Shown: positions 7,176-16,050 of the stretch, in pieces
Position numbering within the stretch: position 1 is the first letter of the stretch
Layout of the letters: each line of letters begins with the position of its first letter
From: Amycolatopsis circi
GTDB lineage: Bacteria; Actinomycetota; Actinomycetes; Mycobacteriales; Pseudonocardiaceae
NCBI RefSeq assembly: GCF_003385235.1
Contig: NZ_PQIA01000062.1
Location: forward strand, 1 to 49,769
Direction: 5' to 3'
DNA: 49,769 bases
Program-made: the position numbers and the translations under genes
The notes under the pieces: generated by a model
What the model was told of the DNA's origin: nothing
Database searches by the model: none
What the model saw: the letters and a program-made list of their open reading frames with translations, nothing else

Positions 7176-8729
7176 TCAGCTCCGGTCTTCCTTGAGCATG
7201 TCCGCACACTTCTCGCCGATCGCCATCGTCGTGATGCACGGGTTCACCGTGACGAGGAACGGCATCACCGAAGCGTCGGCCACCCGCAGGCCGTCGACGC
7301 CGCGGACGCGCAGGCGGGCGTCCAGGACCGCCTCCGGGTCGCCGTCCGCGCCCATCCGGGCCGTGCACGCCGGGTGGTACACGGTGTTGTGCGTTTTGCG
7401 GAGGTAGTCGGCGATCTCGTCGTCGGTCTTGCAGTCGCGGCCCGGCGCGAGTTCCACGCCGGCCCATTCGTCGAGGGCGGGCTGCGCGGCGATCTCGCGG
7501 GCGAGCTTCACGCCGTAGGTCATCACGCGCATGTCGTACTCGTCGGTGAAGTAGCGCGGGTCGACGCGCGGCTTGTCGCGGAAGTCGCGGGTGCGCAGCC
7601 GCACCGTGCCCCGCGATCGGCTGCGCGTCACGTTCGGCGTGAGGCAGAAGCCGTTCTCCGTCGTCGGATAGCCGTGCCGGACGGTGTTCAGGTCGAACGG
7701 GACCGAGCCGTAGTGGAACATCAGGTCCGGGCGGTCCAGGCCGTCCTCGGTCATGGTGAAGATGCCGATTTCCCACCACTGCGTGGATTCGGTGACCATC
7801 GGCTGCAGGGCGTCCCACATCACCAGGCCCTCGGGGTGGTCCTCGAGGTTCGAGCCGACGCCCGGCGAGTCCACGAGCACCTCGACGCCGACCTCGCGCA
7901 GGTGCTCGGCGGGCCCGATGCCGGACAGCATCAGCAGTTTCGGCGTGTCGATCGCGCCGGAGCTGACCACGACCTCGCGGCGCGCGGTGATCCGGCTGTG
8001 GTGGATCAGGTCCGGCTCCAGCACCTCGACGCCGGTGCAGCGGCGGCCGTCGAACAGCAGCCGGCTCGCCCGGAGGCCGGTGCGGATCTCCAGGTTCGGC
8101 CGCTTGCCCATGATCGGGTGCAGATAGGACACCGACGCCGAGGACCGGGTGCCGTCCTCGCGGGCGTTGATCTGGAACCAGTTCGCGCCGTGGGTGACCG
8201 TCTTGCCGGAGTTGAACTCCGTCGTCGGGATGCCCGCCTGGTCGCACGCGGACAGCAGCGCCGCGCCGGCCGGGTCGTTCGGCGGGACCGACCGGATGGT
8301 GACCGGTCCGGAGCGGCCGTGGTGGTCGCCGGGGCCGTCGTTGGTCTCCAACCGCTTGTACAGCGGGAAAACGTCGGCGGCGGACCAGCCCGGCAGGCCC
8401 ATCGAGGCCCATTCGTCGAGGTCCTCGGAAGGGGCCCAGAACGCGATGCACGAGTTGTGCGACGAGCAGCCGCCGAGCACGCGGGCGCGGGCCTGGCGCA
8501 GGTAGGAGTTGCCCGCTTCCTGCGGCTCCACGAGGTAATCCCAGTCGTAGCCGGATTCCAGCAGGCCCATCCAGCGGGTCAGCTCCAGCACCTCCGGTAT
8601 GTCCGTGTCGGACGGTCCGGCTTCGAGGAGGCAGACCGTCACGTCCGGATCCTCCGACAGCCGGGCGGCCACCACCGATCCGGCCGTGCCGCCGCCGACC
8701 ACCACGTAGTCGAACTCGCTTGCGCTCAC
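7176..8729 (-). CDS. codA: Choline oxidase (GMC flavoenzyme)
   Basis: 517 residues. It oxidises choline to betaine aldehyde and on to glycine betaine, with two O2 reduced to H2O2. The FAD site is VVVGGGTAGSVVAARL (residues 9-24). The block GGCSSHNSCIAFWAP matches Arthrobacter globiformis choline oxidase, and H91 corresponds to His99, the covalent FAD anchor. E300 (DHPEG) matches Glu312, which binds the trimethylammonium group. H452 (YHPACT) and N496 (VTVNP) match the catalytic His466 and Asn510. In the usual HPxGT motif the Gly is Cys454 here, which is uncommon. GTG follows GAGGAGG and overlaps the permease stop by 4 bp. The choline oxidase call is well supported over a generic choline dehydrogenase. 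Confidence 0.9.
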   Translation of the reverse strand: MSASEFDYVVVGGGTAGSVVAARLSEDPDVTVCLLEAGPSDTDIPEVLELTRWMGLLESGYDWDYLVEPQEAGNSYLRQARARVLGGCSSHNSCIAFWAPSEDLDEWASMGLPGWSAADVFPLYKRLETNDGPGDHHGRSGPVTIRSVPPNDPAGAALLSACDQAGIPTTEFNSGKTVTHGANWFQINAREDGTRSSASVSYLHPIMGKRPNLEIRTGLRASRLLFDGRRCTGVEVLEPDLIHHSRITARREVVVSSGAIDTPKLLMLSGIGPAEHLREVGVEVLVDSPGVGSNLEDHPEGLVMWDALQPMVTESTQWWEIGIFTMTEDGLDRPDLMFHYGSVPFDLNTVRHGYPTTENGFCLTPNVTRSRSRGTVRLRTRDFRDKPRVDPRYFTDEYDMRVMTYGVKLAREIAAQPALDEWAGVELAPGRDCKTDDEIADYLRKTHNTVYHPACTARMGADGDPEAVLDARLRVRGVDGLRVADASVMPFLVTVNPCITTMAIGEKCADMLKEDRS

Positions 8730-10252
8730 CGGGAAACCTCCTCGTCGGGCGCGGAGGCGGCGGCGTGGTCCGCCAGCACTCCGACCTTGTGCCGTTGCAC
8801 GAACCAGTAATAGGCGAAGCCGCCGGCCGCGAAGACGCCGACGAACAACACCGAAATCCACTGCAGATACCAGTGGTAGGGAGGGGACGCGTTGTAGATC
8901 TCGTTGCGGGGCCAGGCCAGGTTGATCGTCATCGCGCCGCCCCACAGCACCCCGAGCACGTTCACCGGGAGGCCCCAGCGGCCGAGGGAGAACCGGCCGG
9001 CCGGGGTGCCCTCGCGCGGCCAGCGGCCGCGCAGCCGGCGGATCAGCATGGGCACGGTCACGAGGAGGTAGGACAGGTAGATCAGGATGATCGCGAGGCT
9101 GGTCACGGCCGAGAAGATCTGCGTGGAGTTGATGTTCAGCACCAGCAGCGCGACCGCGAGCACGCCGATCACGATCGCGGGCAGCACCGGGGTGCCGGTC
9201 GTTTTGTTGACCCGCGCCAGCTTCCGGCCGCCGGGCAGCGCATTGTCGCGGGCCATCGCGAACGCGATCCGGATCGCCGCGGTGTGCACCGCCAGCACGC
9301 ACACCGTGATCGCGATGAACACGACGAACAGGAACACGCGTCCGATCGCCGGACCGAGCGCGTCGGTGAGCACGTACTGCAGGCCGACCGTGCCGAGTTC
9401 CGGCGCGTGGATGTTGCCCACGGCCATGAGCGCGAACAGGATGATCAGCCCGCCGAGCACGAAGGAGGCCACCAGCGCCCGCAGGATCGCCTTCGGCGCG
9501 TTCCGGTGCGGGTTCAGGGATTCCTCGCCGAGCGAGGCCGCGGTGTCGAAGCCGTACATCACGTAGGAGGAGGCGATGCCGGCGATCAGGAAAGCCCCGA
9601 GGTAGCCGGACGAATGCCCGGCCTCGGTGCCGTTCGTCTGGGTCACCACCGACGGGCCGCGGACGAAGTGGAACGCCAGGAACACCACCAGCAGCACCGC
9701 GAACAGCAGCTCGACGAACACGCCCGCGCTGTTGATCCGCGCCATCAGCTTCACGCCGAACGCGTTGATCAGCGTGGTGAACACGATCAGCACGGTGGCC
9801 AGCAGCACACCGTTGGCCGCGTCGCTGGTGCCTGTGCCGTCGCCGATGAACTGGAAGAACGACGTGATCTGCGGCAGCGTCCGCTGGTAGGCGAGCGCGG
9901 TCGCGGAGATCGAGACGATCGAGGCCAGCAGCATCATCCAGCCGGCCATCCACGCGATGTGCGGGTTGCTGAGCTTCTTCGCCCAGTTGTAGACCGACCC
10001 GGCGACCGGGTACTGCGCGGCCAGTTCGGCGAAGCAGAGAGCCACCATCAGCTGCCCGATGAATACCGCGGGCCAGGACCACCAGTAGGCCGGACCGCCC
10101 TCGGAGAGGCCGAGGTAGGACAGCTGGAACACCCCGGTCAGCACCGAGATGTAGCTGATGCCGGCAGCGAAGGTGTGGAAACTGCCGAGCGTTCTCTTGA
10201 GCTGGTTGGTGTAGCCGAATTCGCCGAGTTCGCGATCGCCGGTGTCGCTCAA
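8726..10252 (-). CDS. APC-family permease, probable choline or amine uptake
   Basis: 508 residues with about 12 hydrophobic spans. The opening GYTNQLKRTLGSFHTFAAGI and the block FAELAAQYPVAGSVYNWAKKL are typical of the amino acid/choline (APC) transporter subfamily that includes yeast-type GABA/choline permeases. The middle of the operon, between an aldehyde dehydrogenase and choline oxidase, suggests uptake of choline or a related amine; this is inference. I chose TTG at 10252-10250, preceded by AAAGGAA at 9 bp, because no ATG or GTG lies between the upstream stop and the conserved N-terminus. It overlaps codA by GTGA. Confidence 0.78.
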   Translation of the reverse strand: MSDTGDRELGEFGYTNQLKRTLGSFHTFAAGISYISVLTGVFQLSYLGLSEGGPAYWWSWPAVFIGQLMVALCFAELAAQYPVAGSVYNWAKKLSNPHIAWMAGWMMLLASIVSISATALAYQRTLPQITSFFQFIGDGTGTSDAANGVLLATVLIVFTTLINAFGVKLMARINSAGVFVELLFAVLLVVFLAFHFVRGPSVVTQTNGTEAGHSSGYLGAFLIAGIASSYVMYGFDTAASLGEESLNPHRNAPKAILRALVASFVLGGLIILFALMAVGNIHAPELGTVGLQYVLTDALGPAIGRVFLFVVFIAITVCVLAVHTAAIRIAFAMARDNALPGGRKLARVNKTTGTPVLPAIVIGVLAVALLVLNINSTQIFSAVTSLAIILIYLSYLLVTVPMLIRRLRGRWPREGTPAGRFSLGRWGLPVNVLGVLWGGAMTINLAWPRNEIYNASPPYHWYLQWISVLFVGVFAAGGFAYYWFVQRHKVGVLADHAAASAPDEEVSR

Positions 10253-10284
10253 GGGCGGAAGTTCCTTTCGGTGGGGGAGGGGGA

Positions 10285-11754
10285 TCAGCCGGAGAACCAG
10301 TGCTGGGGACCAGGCTTCAGGTTCTGGTGGATGTGTTTGACCTCGGTGTATTCCGCAAGTCCGGTCGGGCCGAGTTCGCGGCCGAAGCCGGACTGCTTGT
10401 AGCCGCCCCATTCGGCCTGCGGCAGGTACGGGTGGTAGTCGTTGATCCACACCGTGCCGTGCCGGAGCCGGTTCGCGACGCGCTGGGCGCGGGCGGCGTC
10501 CTGGGTGAACACGCCGCCGGCCAGGCCGTAGTGGGTGTCGTTGGCGATGCGGATCGCGTCGTCCTCGTCGGTGAACGTCTCCACGGTCAGCACCGGGCCG
10601 AAGGACTCTTCGACGACCGCGGTGCTGCCCTGCTGGACGTTGTCGAGGATTGTCGGCAGGTAGTAGAAGCCGTCCTGCAGCGCCGGGTCGTCCGGACGCT
10701 TGCCGCCGGTGCGCAGGACCGCGCCCTCCTCGATGGCGGTCGCGACGTAGCGCTCCACCTTCTCGCGGTGTGCGGCGGAGATGAGCGGCCCGGTCTCGGC
10801 GTTCTCGTCGAAAGGGCCGCCGAGGCGGATCCGCTCCGCGCGACGCACCAGCTCGTCGACGAACTCGTCGTGCCATTCGCGCTGAATGATCAGCCGCGCG
10901 CCCGCCGAGCAAACCTGCCCGGAGTGCAGGAACACCGCGGTGAGCGCGTAGTCGACGGCGGTCTCGAAATCCGCGTCGGCGAACACGACATTCGGGTTCT
11001 TTCCGCCGAGTTCGAGCGCGACCTTCTTCACCGTCGCCGCCGCGTTCGCCGCGATCACCCGTCCGGTGGCCAGCCCGCCCGTGAACGACACGAGGTCGAC
11101 GTCCGGGTGCTCCGACAGCGGGGCTCCGGCGGCCGGGCCCGCGCCGAGCACCAGGTTCGCGACGCCGCCGGGCAGTCCGGCCTCGGCGAGCAGCCGCATG
11201 AACAGGACCGAGGTGTGCGGCGTCAGCTCGCTCGGTTTGAGCACGAACGTGTTGCCCGCGGCCAGCGCCGGGGCGATCTTCCACACCGTCTGCAACAGCG
11301 GGTAGTTCCACGGGGTGATCAGGCCGCACACGCCGACCGGTTCGTGCACGATCCGGCTGAACGAGTCCGCGCTGCCGGTGTCCACGACCCGGCCCGCGTC
11401 GTTGCCCGCGAGCTTGCCGAAATAACGCAGGCAAGCCGCGATGTCGCTCATGTCGTAACGGCTTTCGACCAGGCGTTTGCCGGTGTCCAGCGATTCGGCG
11501 CGGGCGAACTCCTCCGCGTCGCGGTCGAGCAGGTCGGCCGCGCGCAGCAGCAGGTTTCCGCGTTCGCCGGCCGGGGTGCCGGGCCACGGGCCGGTGTCGA
11601 ATGCCCGGCGCGCCGCGGCGATGGCGGCCTCGGTGTCTTCCGCGGTCGCTTCGGCGACCTCGGCGACCAGGCTGCCGTCCGCGGGACACCGGATCTCGCG
11701 TCGCCCGCCCGCACGCGCGTCCACCCATTCGCCGCCGATGTACAAGTCCGCCAT
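10285..11754 (-). CDS. Betaine-aldehyde dehydrogenase-like NAD(P)+ aldehyde dehydrogenase
   Basis: 489 residues, full length for the family. The general base E248 lies in LELGGKNPN and the nucleophile C282 in HSGQVCSAGARL. The cofactor and lining motifs TPWNYPL (148-154) and FTGG (224-227) are present. The C-terminus GYKQSGFGRELGPTGLAEYTEVKHI is typical of betaine-aldehyde dehydrogenases. It is the first gene of a three-gene operon with the permease (32-bp gap) and choline oxidase. It would finish the second oxidation to glycine betaine, a compatible solute, or clear betaine aldehyde released by the oxidase. No BetI-type repressor is adjacent. It is divergent from dxs. Confidence 0.85.
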   Translation of the reverse strand: MADLYIGGEWVDARAGGRREIRCPADGSLVAEVAEATAEDTEAAIAAARRAFDTGPWPGTPAGERGNLLLRAADLLDRDAEEFARAESLDTGKRLVESRYDMSDIAACLRYFGKLAGNDAGRVVDTGSADSFSRIVHEPVGVCGLITPWNYPLLQTVWKIAPALAAGNTFVLKPSELTPHTSVLFMRLLAEAGLPGGVANLVLGAGPAAGAPLSEHPDVDLVSFTGGLATGRVIAANAAATVKKVALELGGKNPNVVFADADFETAVDYALTAVFLHSGQVCSAGARLIIQREWHDEFVDELVRRAERIRLGGPFDENAETGPLISAAHREKVERYVATAIEEGAVLRTGGKRPDDPALQDGFYYLPTILDNVQQGSTAVVEESFGPVLTVETFTDEDDAIRIANDTHYGLAGGVFTQDAARAQRVANRLRHGTVWINDYHPYLPQAEWGGYKQSGFGRELGPTGLAEYTEVKHIHQNLKPGPQHWFSG

Positions 11755-11969
11755 GGAGTCCTCTCGAGGTCGGGGGTCCGTCCGGGATTATCACGGCCAC
11801 GCGGGGTGACCGCGACTTGACTGACCGGGCTGGTGATCTTCCCCGCTCGTGGAGTTGCGTTCTCCTCGGAGCTGTGATCCGGGACGCGGGCGGCCGGACC
11901 GAGGTGGCGCGCGTCCGTAGACTGGCCGGAACCGGCGGAGGAAGAAACGGGCGAGGTGGAGCGGTGACC
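11755..11969. promoter_or_regulatory. Divergent intergenic region, betaine operon / dxs
   Basis: A 215-bp gap between the aldehyde dehydrogenase start (11754, minus) and the dxs start (11970, plus). It must carry both promoters. I could not assign -10/-35 elements with confidence. The dxs ribosome site is GAGGTGGAG just upstream of its start. Confidence 0.3.
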
Positions 11970-13880
11970 ATGCTGGACTCGGTGCACGGACCGGCGGATC
12001 TGAAGCGCATGAGCGTCGAGGACCTCGGCGAGCTGGCGGCCGAGATCAGGGACTTCCTCGTGGACAAGGTCCGCCGCAGCGGCGGGCACCTTGGCCCCAA
12101 CCTGGGCGTCGTCGAGCTGACGCTGGCGCTGCACCGGGTGTTCGACTCGCCGCGCGACGCGATCGTGTGGGACGTCGGGCACCAGGCGTACGTGCACAAG
12201 ATCGTCACCGGGCGACACGTCGACTTCGACCTGCTTCGCCAGCAGGGCGGCCCCACCGGGTACCCCTGCCGCGGCGAGAGCGAGCACGACCTGGTGGAGA
12301 ACAGCCACGCCTCCACCGCACTGTCCTATGTGGACGGAATGGCGAAGGCGTTCGAGCTGTCCGGCGGCCCGCGCAGGCACGCGATCGCGGTGGTCGGCGA
12401 CGGCGCGCTCACCGGCGGCATGTGCTGGGAGGCGCTCAACAACATCGCCGGGCGCAAGGATCGCCCGGTCGTGATCGTGGTGAACGACAACGGCCGGTCG
12501 TACTCGCCGACCATCGGCGGGATGGCCGACCACCTCGCGTCGCTGCGCCTGCAGCCGGGCTACGAGCGGCTGCTGGACGGCGGGCGCGAACTGCTGCGCA
12601 GTACCCCGGTGGTGGGCAAGCCGATCTACGCGGCGCTGCACGCCGCCAAGGCTGGCATCAAGGACGCGCTGAGCCCGCAGGTGATGTTCTCCGACCTCGG
12701 CCTGAAGTACCTCGGCCCGGTCGACGGGCACGACCTCGTGGCGCTGGAGAAGGCGTTCCAGAGCGCGCGGGCGTTCGGCGGTTCGGTGATCGTGCACGTG
12801 GTCACCGAGAAGGGCCACGGCTACGCGCCGGCGGTGAACCACCAGGCCGACCAGATGCACCAGACCGACCCGATCGACCCGGAGACCGGCCTGCCGCCGG
12901 TGAAGGGCCCCAGCTGGACCGGCGTGTTCGGCGACGAGCTGGCGAAGATCGGCGAGGAGCGGGAGGACGTCGTGGCGATCACCGCCGCGATGCTGCGCTC
13001 GACCGGTCTGGAGAAGTTCTCCGAGCGCTTCCCGGACCGCTGGTTCGACGTCGGCATCGCCGAACAGCACGCGGTGACGTCCGCGGCCGGCCTCGCGATG
13101 GGCGGTTGTCATCCGGTCGTCGCGCTCTATTCGACGTTCCTGAACCGGGCGTTCGACCAGGTGCTGATGGACGTCGCGCTGCACCGCCAGCCGGTGACGT
13201 TCGTGCTGGACCGCGCCGGCATCACCGGCCCGGACGGCCCGAGCCACCACGGCATGTGGGACCTGTCGCTGCTGGGCATGGTGCCGGGCATGCGCGTGGC
13301 CGCGCCGCGCGACCCGGGAACCCTGCGCGAGGAACTGCGCGAGGCAGTCGCAGTACAGGACGGCCCGACCGCATTGCGCTTCTCGAAGGGCAGCGTCGGC
13401 CCGGACGTGCCCGCGGTGGAGCGGATCGGCACGGTCGACCTGCTGCGCCGCCCCTCGGGCTCGACGGACGTGCTGCTCGTCGCGGTAGGCCCGTTCGCGC
13501 AACTGGCACTGTCGGCCGCGGACCGCCTTGCTGACCAAGGCATCGGCGTGACAGTCGCAGACCCGCGCTGGGTGGTCCCGGTGCCCGCCGAACTGGTCGC
13601 GCTGGCGGAACAGCACAAACTCGTAGTGACAGTCGAAGACAGCGGCCGCCACGGCGGTTTCGGCTCAGCCCTGGCGGCGGTGCTGCGCGACGCCGAATGC
13701 GACGTCCCGCTGCGGGATCTCGCGGTGCCGCAGGCATTCCACGACCACGGAACCCGCGCCGAGGTGCTGGACCGAATCGGCCTGACCGCCCAGGACGTGG
13801 CGAGGCGAATCACGGAATGGGCCTCGGGACGGCTGGGCTCGGACGTCGAAGAGACCGCGGGGCAGAAGCCGCGCGCCTGA
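11970..13880 (+). CDS. dxs: 1-deoxy-D-xylulose-5-phosphate synthase
   Basis: 636 residues, about the normal length (M. tuberculosis Dxs1 is 638 by recall). It joins pyruvate and glyceraldehyde 3-phosphate using thiamine diphosphate, the first step of the MEP isoprenoid pathway. GGHLGPNLGVVELTLALH is at 38-55. The ThDP/Mg motif GDGALTGGMCWEALNN starts at 143. The catalytic Glu lies in DVGIAEQHAV. The C-terminal transketolase domain (PVVALYSTFL, DRAGITGPDGPSHHG) is complete. ATG at 11970 matches the start of relatives; GTG at 11964 is an in-frame alternative. It stands alone, followed by a strong terminator. In mycobacteria it sits next to ribonuclease D, but here about 24 kb separate them. Confidence 0.96.
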   Translation: MLDSVHGPADLKRMSVEDLGELAAEIRDFLVDKVRRSGGHLGPNLGVVELTLALHRVFDSPRDAIVWDVGHQAYVHKIVTGRHVDFDLLRQQGGPTGYPCRGESEHDLVENSHASTALSYVDGMAKAFELSGGPRRHAIAVVGDGALTGGMCWEALNNIAGRKDRPVVIVVNDNGRSYSPTIGGMADHLASLRLQPGYERLLDGGRELLRSTPVVGKPIYAALHAAKAGIKDALSPQVMFSDLGLKYLGPVDGHDLVALEKAFQSARAFGGSVIVHVVTEKGHGYAPAVNHQADQMHQTDPIDPETGLPPVKGPSWTGVFGDELAKIGEEREDVVAITAAMLRSTGLEKFSERFPDRWFDVGIAEQHAVTSAAGLAMGGCHPVVALYSTFLNRAFDQVLMDVALHRQPVTFVLDRAGITGPDGPSHHGMWDLSLLGMVPGMRVAAPRDPGTLREELREAVAVQDGPTALRFSKGSVGPDVPAVERIGTVDLLRRPSGSTDVLLVAVGPFAQLALSAADRLADQGIGVTVADPRWVVPVPAELVALAEQHKLVVTVEDSGRHGGFGSALAAVLRDAECDVPLRDLAVPQAFHDHGTRAEVLDRIGLTAQDVARRITEWASGRLGSDVEETAGQKPRA

Positions 13881-13927
13881 GCGGCGAGTGGCGTGGGCTG
13901 GAAGAAGACTCGCTGGTTGAGCAGTTG

Positions 13928-13964
13928 AATGGCGGGTTCCCGGGGCTGGGACCCGCCATTTTTC
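13928..13964 (+). terminator. Rho-independent terminator of dxs
   Basis: AATGGCGGGT (13928-13937) pairs with ACCCGCCATT (13951-13960). The inner bases also pair, and a T-tract follows (13959-13963). It lies about 50 bp after the dxs stop. Confidence 0.85.
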
Positions 13965-14002
13965 CGGGTTCGGCGCAGGGAGACTGCCCGCTGCCGGAAC
14001 AG

Positions 14003-14080
14003 CTAGCCCTTCGACGGGGTTTCGGCGGTGAAGGTCTGGTCGATGTCCGGGATCCAGTTACAGATCTCCAGTGTCTTCAT
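14003..14080 (-). CDS. Possible 25-residue peptide ORF of unknown function
   Basis: ATG at 14080-14078 reads MKTLEICNWIPDIDQTFTAE, then TPSKG, and stops at TAG 14005-14003. The composition looks like real protein (Trp, Cys and acidic residues, no Arg/Pro run), unlike most random frames in this DNA. The upstream region has only a weak purine stretch as a ribosome site. It is divergent from the LysR remnant, so it may be the broken start of that regulator's former target gene rather than a functional peptide. Confidence 0.3.
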   Translation of the reverse strand: MKTLEICNWIPDIDQTFTAETPSKG

Positions 14081-14097
14081 TCTCGAAGTGTGCCAGG

Positions 14098-14805
14098 TCT
14101 TCCGGCGGCTTCCTGTTCGAGCGCGACACGCACAGCGTGCGGCTCACCGGCGACGGTGAGACGATGACCGGCTTCGCTCGCGGCATTCTTGATCAGCAGG
14201 ATCGCGCACTGCGCTATTTCTCCCGAACCGGGCCCGCGCGGCGGGCCCGGTTCGGGTGTGCGAGGACTTCCTGCTCGGCCGGGTTCCGCGGCGCGCATCC
14301 GGGAATCGACCTCGAACTGTCGGTCGAGTTGAGCGAGGTGCTGCATTCCCGGCTCGCCGACGGAGACCTCGACCTGGTGCTGGCTAAGCGGCGACTCCGG
14401 GCAGGGCGTGCGGCGGGACCCGCTCGTGTGTGGTGGTGGCTGGAACTGGTCCCGGGCGAACCGCTGCCGCTCGTCCTCTACCCGGAGCCGAGCGTCACCC
14501 GGGCTCGCGCACTGGACGCGTTGCGCCGCAACGGTGTCCAGTGGCGGATCGGCTGCGTCAGCGACCGGCTTAACGGCCTGCGGTTCGCGCTCGAAGCCGG
14601 GCTCGGCGCCGGCTTGTTCGCGGTGTCCGTGGTCCCGGACGGGCTGGTCCCGGTCGCGGGGCTGCCTGCTCCGGGGTTGGTGACGTTCGTGCTGAGCCAC
14701 CGGGGAACGGCACGGGGTTCGGCAGCGGCGTTGGCAGACACGATCCTGTCGGCCCGGTGGAGCCGTCCAGGCTGGGTATTGCCCGCAGTTCCGAGAAGGT
14801 CCTGA
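14098..14805 (+). pseudogene. Degenerate LysR-type transcriptional regulator
   Basis: The reading starts at the end of a LysR winged helix (FLFERDTHSVRLTGDGE) and runs through the effector domain (HPGIDLELSVELSEVLHSRL, GDLDLVLAKRR, LALEAGLGAGLFA-like, GLVPVAGLPAPGLVTFVLSH). The DNA-binding helix-turn-helix is missing. At least two frameshifts are visible: near 14260 another frame reads VCEDFLLGRVP, the expected linker, and near 14405 another frame reads RRDPLVWWWLEL. The open frame as it stands is therefore not functional. The former target is unknown. Confidence 0.75.
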
Positions 14806-14849
14806 CCACGGCTGATGTCGTTCCGGTCAGCAATCGCGGAAAATAAGGA

Positions 14850-14885
14850 GCCCCAGGCGCTTGCAAGCAGAGGCGACCCTGGGGC
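14850..14885. terminator. Hairpin upstream of the HEPN/Abi-like gene
   Basis: GCCCCAGG (14850-14857) pairs with CCTGGGGC (14878-14885) around a 20-nt loop. It lies between the LysR remnant and the next gene. It could end transcription entering from upstream and so insulate the Abi-like gene. Confidence 0.45.
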
Positions 14886-14900
14886 GTTCGAGGAACACGA

Positions 14901-14915
14901 TAGCATCGAGCGGTG
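14901..14915 (+). promoter_or_regulatory. Candidate -10 element giving a leaderless Abi-like mRNA
   Basis: TAGCAT at 14901-14906 is followed after six bases by the GTG start at 14913, and no Shine-Dalgarno sequence is present. This spacing fits a leaderless transcript. No clear -35 was seen. Confidence 0.4.
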
Positions 14916-16001
14916 TCGTCTGTCGACGTAGACCGAACCGTGGTCTGGAACATGCTGTCCGAACCGAGGATGGCGCCCTACCTGGCTGAAGCGGGAGGAG
15001 ATCGCGACCTCGCGCTGGATCTGTATGCGTGGAGCGCGCGCATGTCGTCGGCTGCCTTCCTGACAGTCGGTCATCTAGAGGTGCTGCTGCGCAACGCTCT
15101 CGATCGGTGTTTGCGCGAGCATTTCCGCGAAGACGATTGCGGCATTCCCTGGTTCTTGCTTCAGGTGCCTGGCGGCGACTACGTCGAGCAGGCGGTGTCC
15201 GCTGTCCGCCATCGGCTTCGTGCCTTGCGACAGGAAACACGGCACCAGATCGTCGCCGGATTGAGCTTTGGCTTCTGGACGGGCTTGCTGGGGCCGAAGT
15301 ACGAACAGCTTTGGCGGGAGTGCCTGCGACACGCCTTTCCTTATTCCAATGGCACACGCAAGCAGGTTGTCGTCGCGGCAGAACGGGTCCGCAAGTTCCG
15401 GAACCGGCTGGCACACCACGACTCGACGATCAACGTGGATATCCCTTTCGAGATCCGGAAGCTTGTCGAACTGGCGTCGTACATCGATGGCGATGCGGCA
15501 CGATGGCTGGAGCAATGCAGCCCCGCGATGGCTGTTTACGCCGAGCGTCCAGTCACCGCTGAGGACACAGTGGTCGTTCCCGCGAAACACGCATGGCCGC
15601 TCTACGAGGAAGTGCGTGCCTATGTATGCCAGTCCGGTCGTGCTTTTCGCCCAGTTCAGCGGATTGCTTTCTACTCCGACCGGGAAATCAAGCAGGATGT
15701 TCCGGCGGTTGTCCACCGCCGGGACGGCGTCGAGTGGACACCCGAGTCGGCCGGTCGGCTGCGAGCATCGGATGACCGGTTCGACCGCAAGATCGCTGCG
15801 GTGATCGAAGCTTCCGCCGGTGCTTGGCGCCATGGGCGATACCAGGTGTTTCTGTTGACGAAGCCGGGCGATCAGACCCATCGGCAGTTGAGTGCGCCCC
15901 TTCCGCACAGCGGTAGCGGACGGGGCTCGGCTTTCGTGCAGAAGCAACGGTATGTATCGCTTCACGCGTTGGAAACAGCTCGATCGACAGTTGACTTGTG
16001 A
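14913..16001 (+). CDS. Abi-like HEPN-domain protein with C-terminal extension
   Basis: 362 residues starting with GTG. Residues about 15-200 look like the Abi (abortive infection) AbiD/F-type fold: SAAFLTVGHLEVLLRNALDRCL, then GLSFGFWTGLLGPKYEQLW, then VRKFRNRLAHHD. R163-x4-H168 (RNRLAH) is the R-x4-6-H ribonuclease motif of HEPN domains. Residues about 210-362 form a second region of unknown type (KHAWPLYEEVRAYVCQSGR, QRIAFYSDREIKQDVPAVVH) that is not part of classical Abi_2 proteins. It lies alone between terminators in accessory DNA, and its base composition is less GC-biased than its neighbours, so transfer is likely. A role in phage defence is inferred from the family, not shown. Confidence 0.72.
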   Translation: MSSVDVDRTVVWNMLSEPRMAPYLAEAGGDRDLALDLYAWSARMSSAAFLTVGHLEVLLRNALDRCLREHFREDDCGIPWFLLQVPGGDYVEQAVSAVRHRLRALRQETRHQIVAGLSFGFWTGLLGPKYEQLWRECLRHAFPYSNGTRKQVVVAAERVRKFRNRLAHHDSTINVDIPFEIRKLVELASYIDGDAARWLEQCSPAMAVYAERPVTAEDTVVVPAKHAWPLYEEVRAYVCQSGRAFRPVQRIAFYSDREIKQDVPAVVHRRDGVEWTPESAGRLRASDDRFDRKIAAVIEASAGAWRHGRYQVFLLTKPGDQTHRQLSAPLPHSGSGRGSAFVQKQRYVSLHALETARSTVDL

Positions 16002-16007
16002 AATAAG

Positions 16008-16043
16008 AACTGCGGGTCCCCCGAAACAAGGGAACCCGCAGTT
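16008..16043. terminator. Bidirectional terminator between the Abi-like gene and the permease
   Basis: AACTGCGGGTCCC (16008-16020) pairs with GGGAACCCGCAGTT (16030-16043) with one bulge, flanked by AT-rich bases. It lies 7 bp after one stop and 8 bp before the other of two convergent genes. Confidence 0.8.
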
Positions 16044-16050
16044 TCGTCCC

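Noticed and set aside
14071..14805. Intact 244-residue gene
   Set aside because: LysR features appear in three frames, and the DNA-binding domain is missing.
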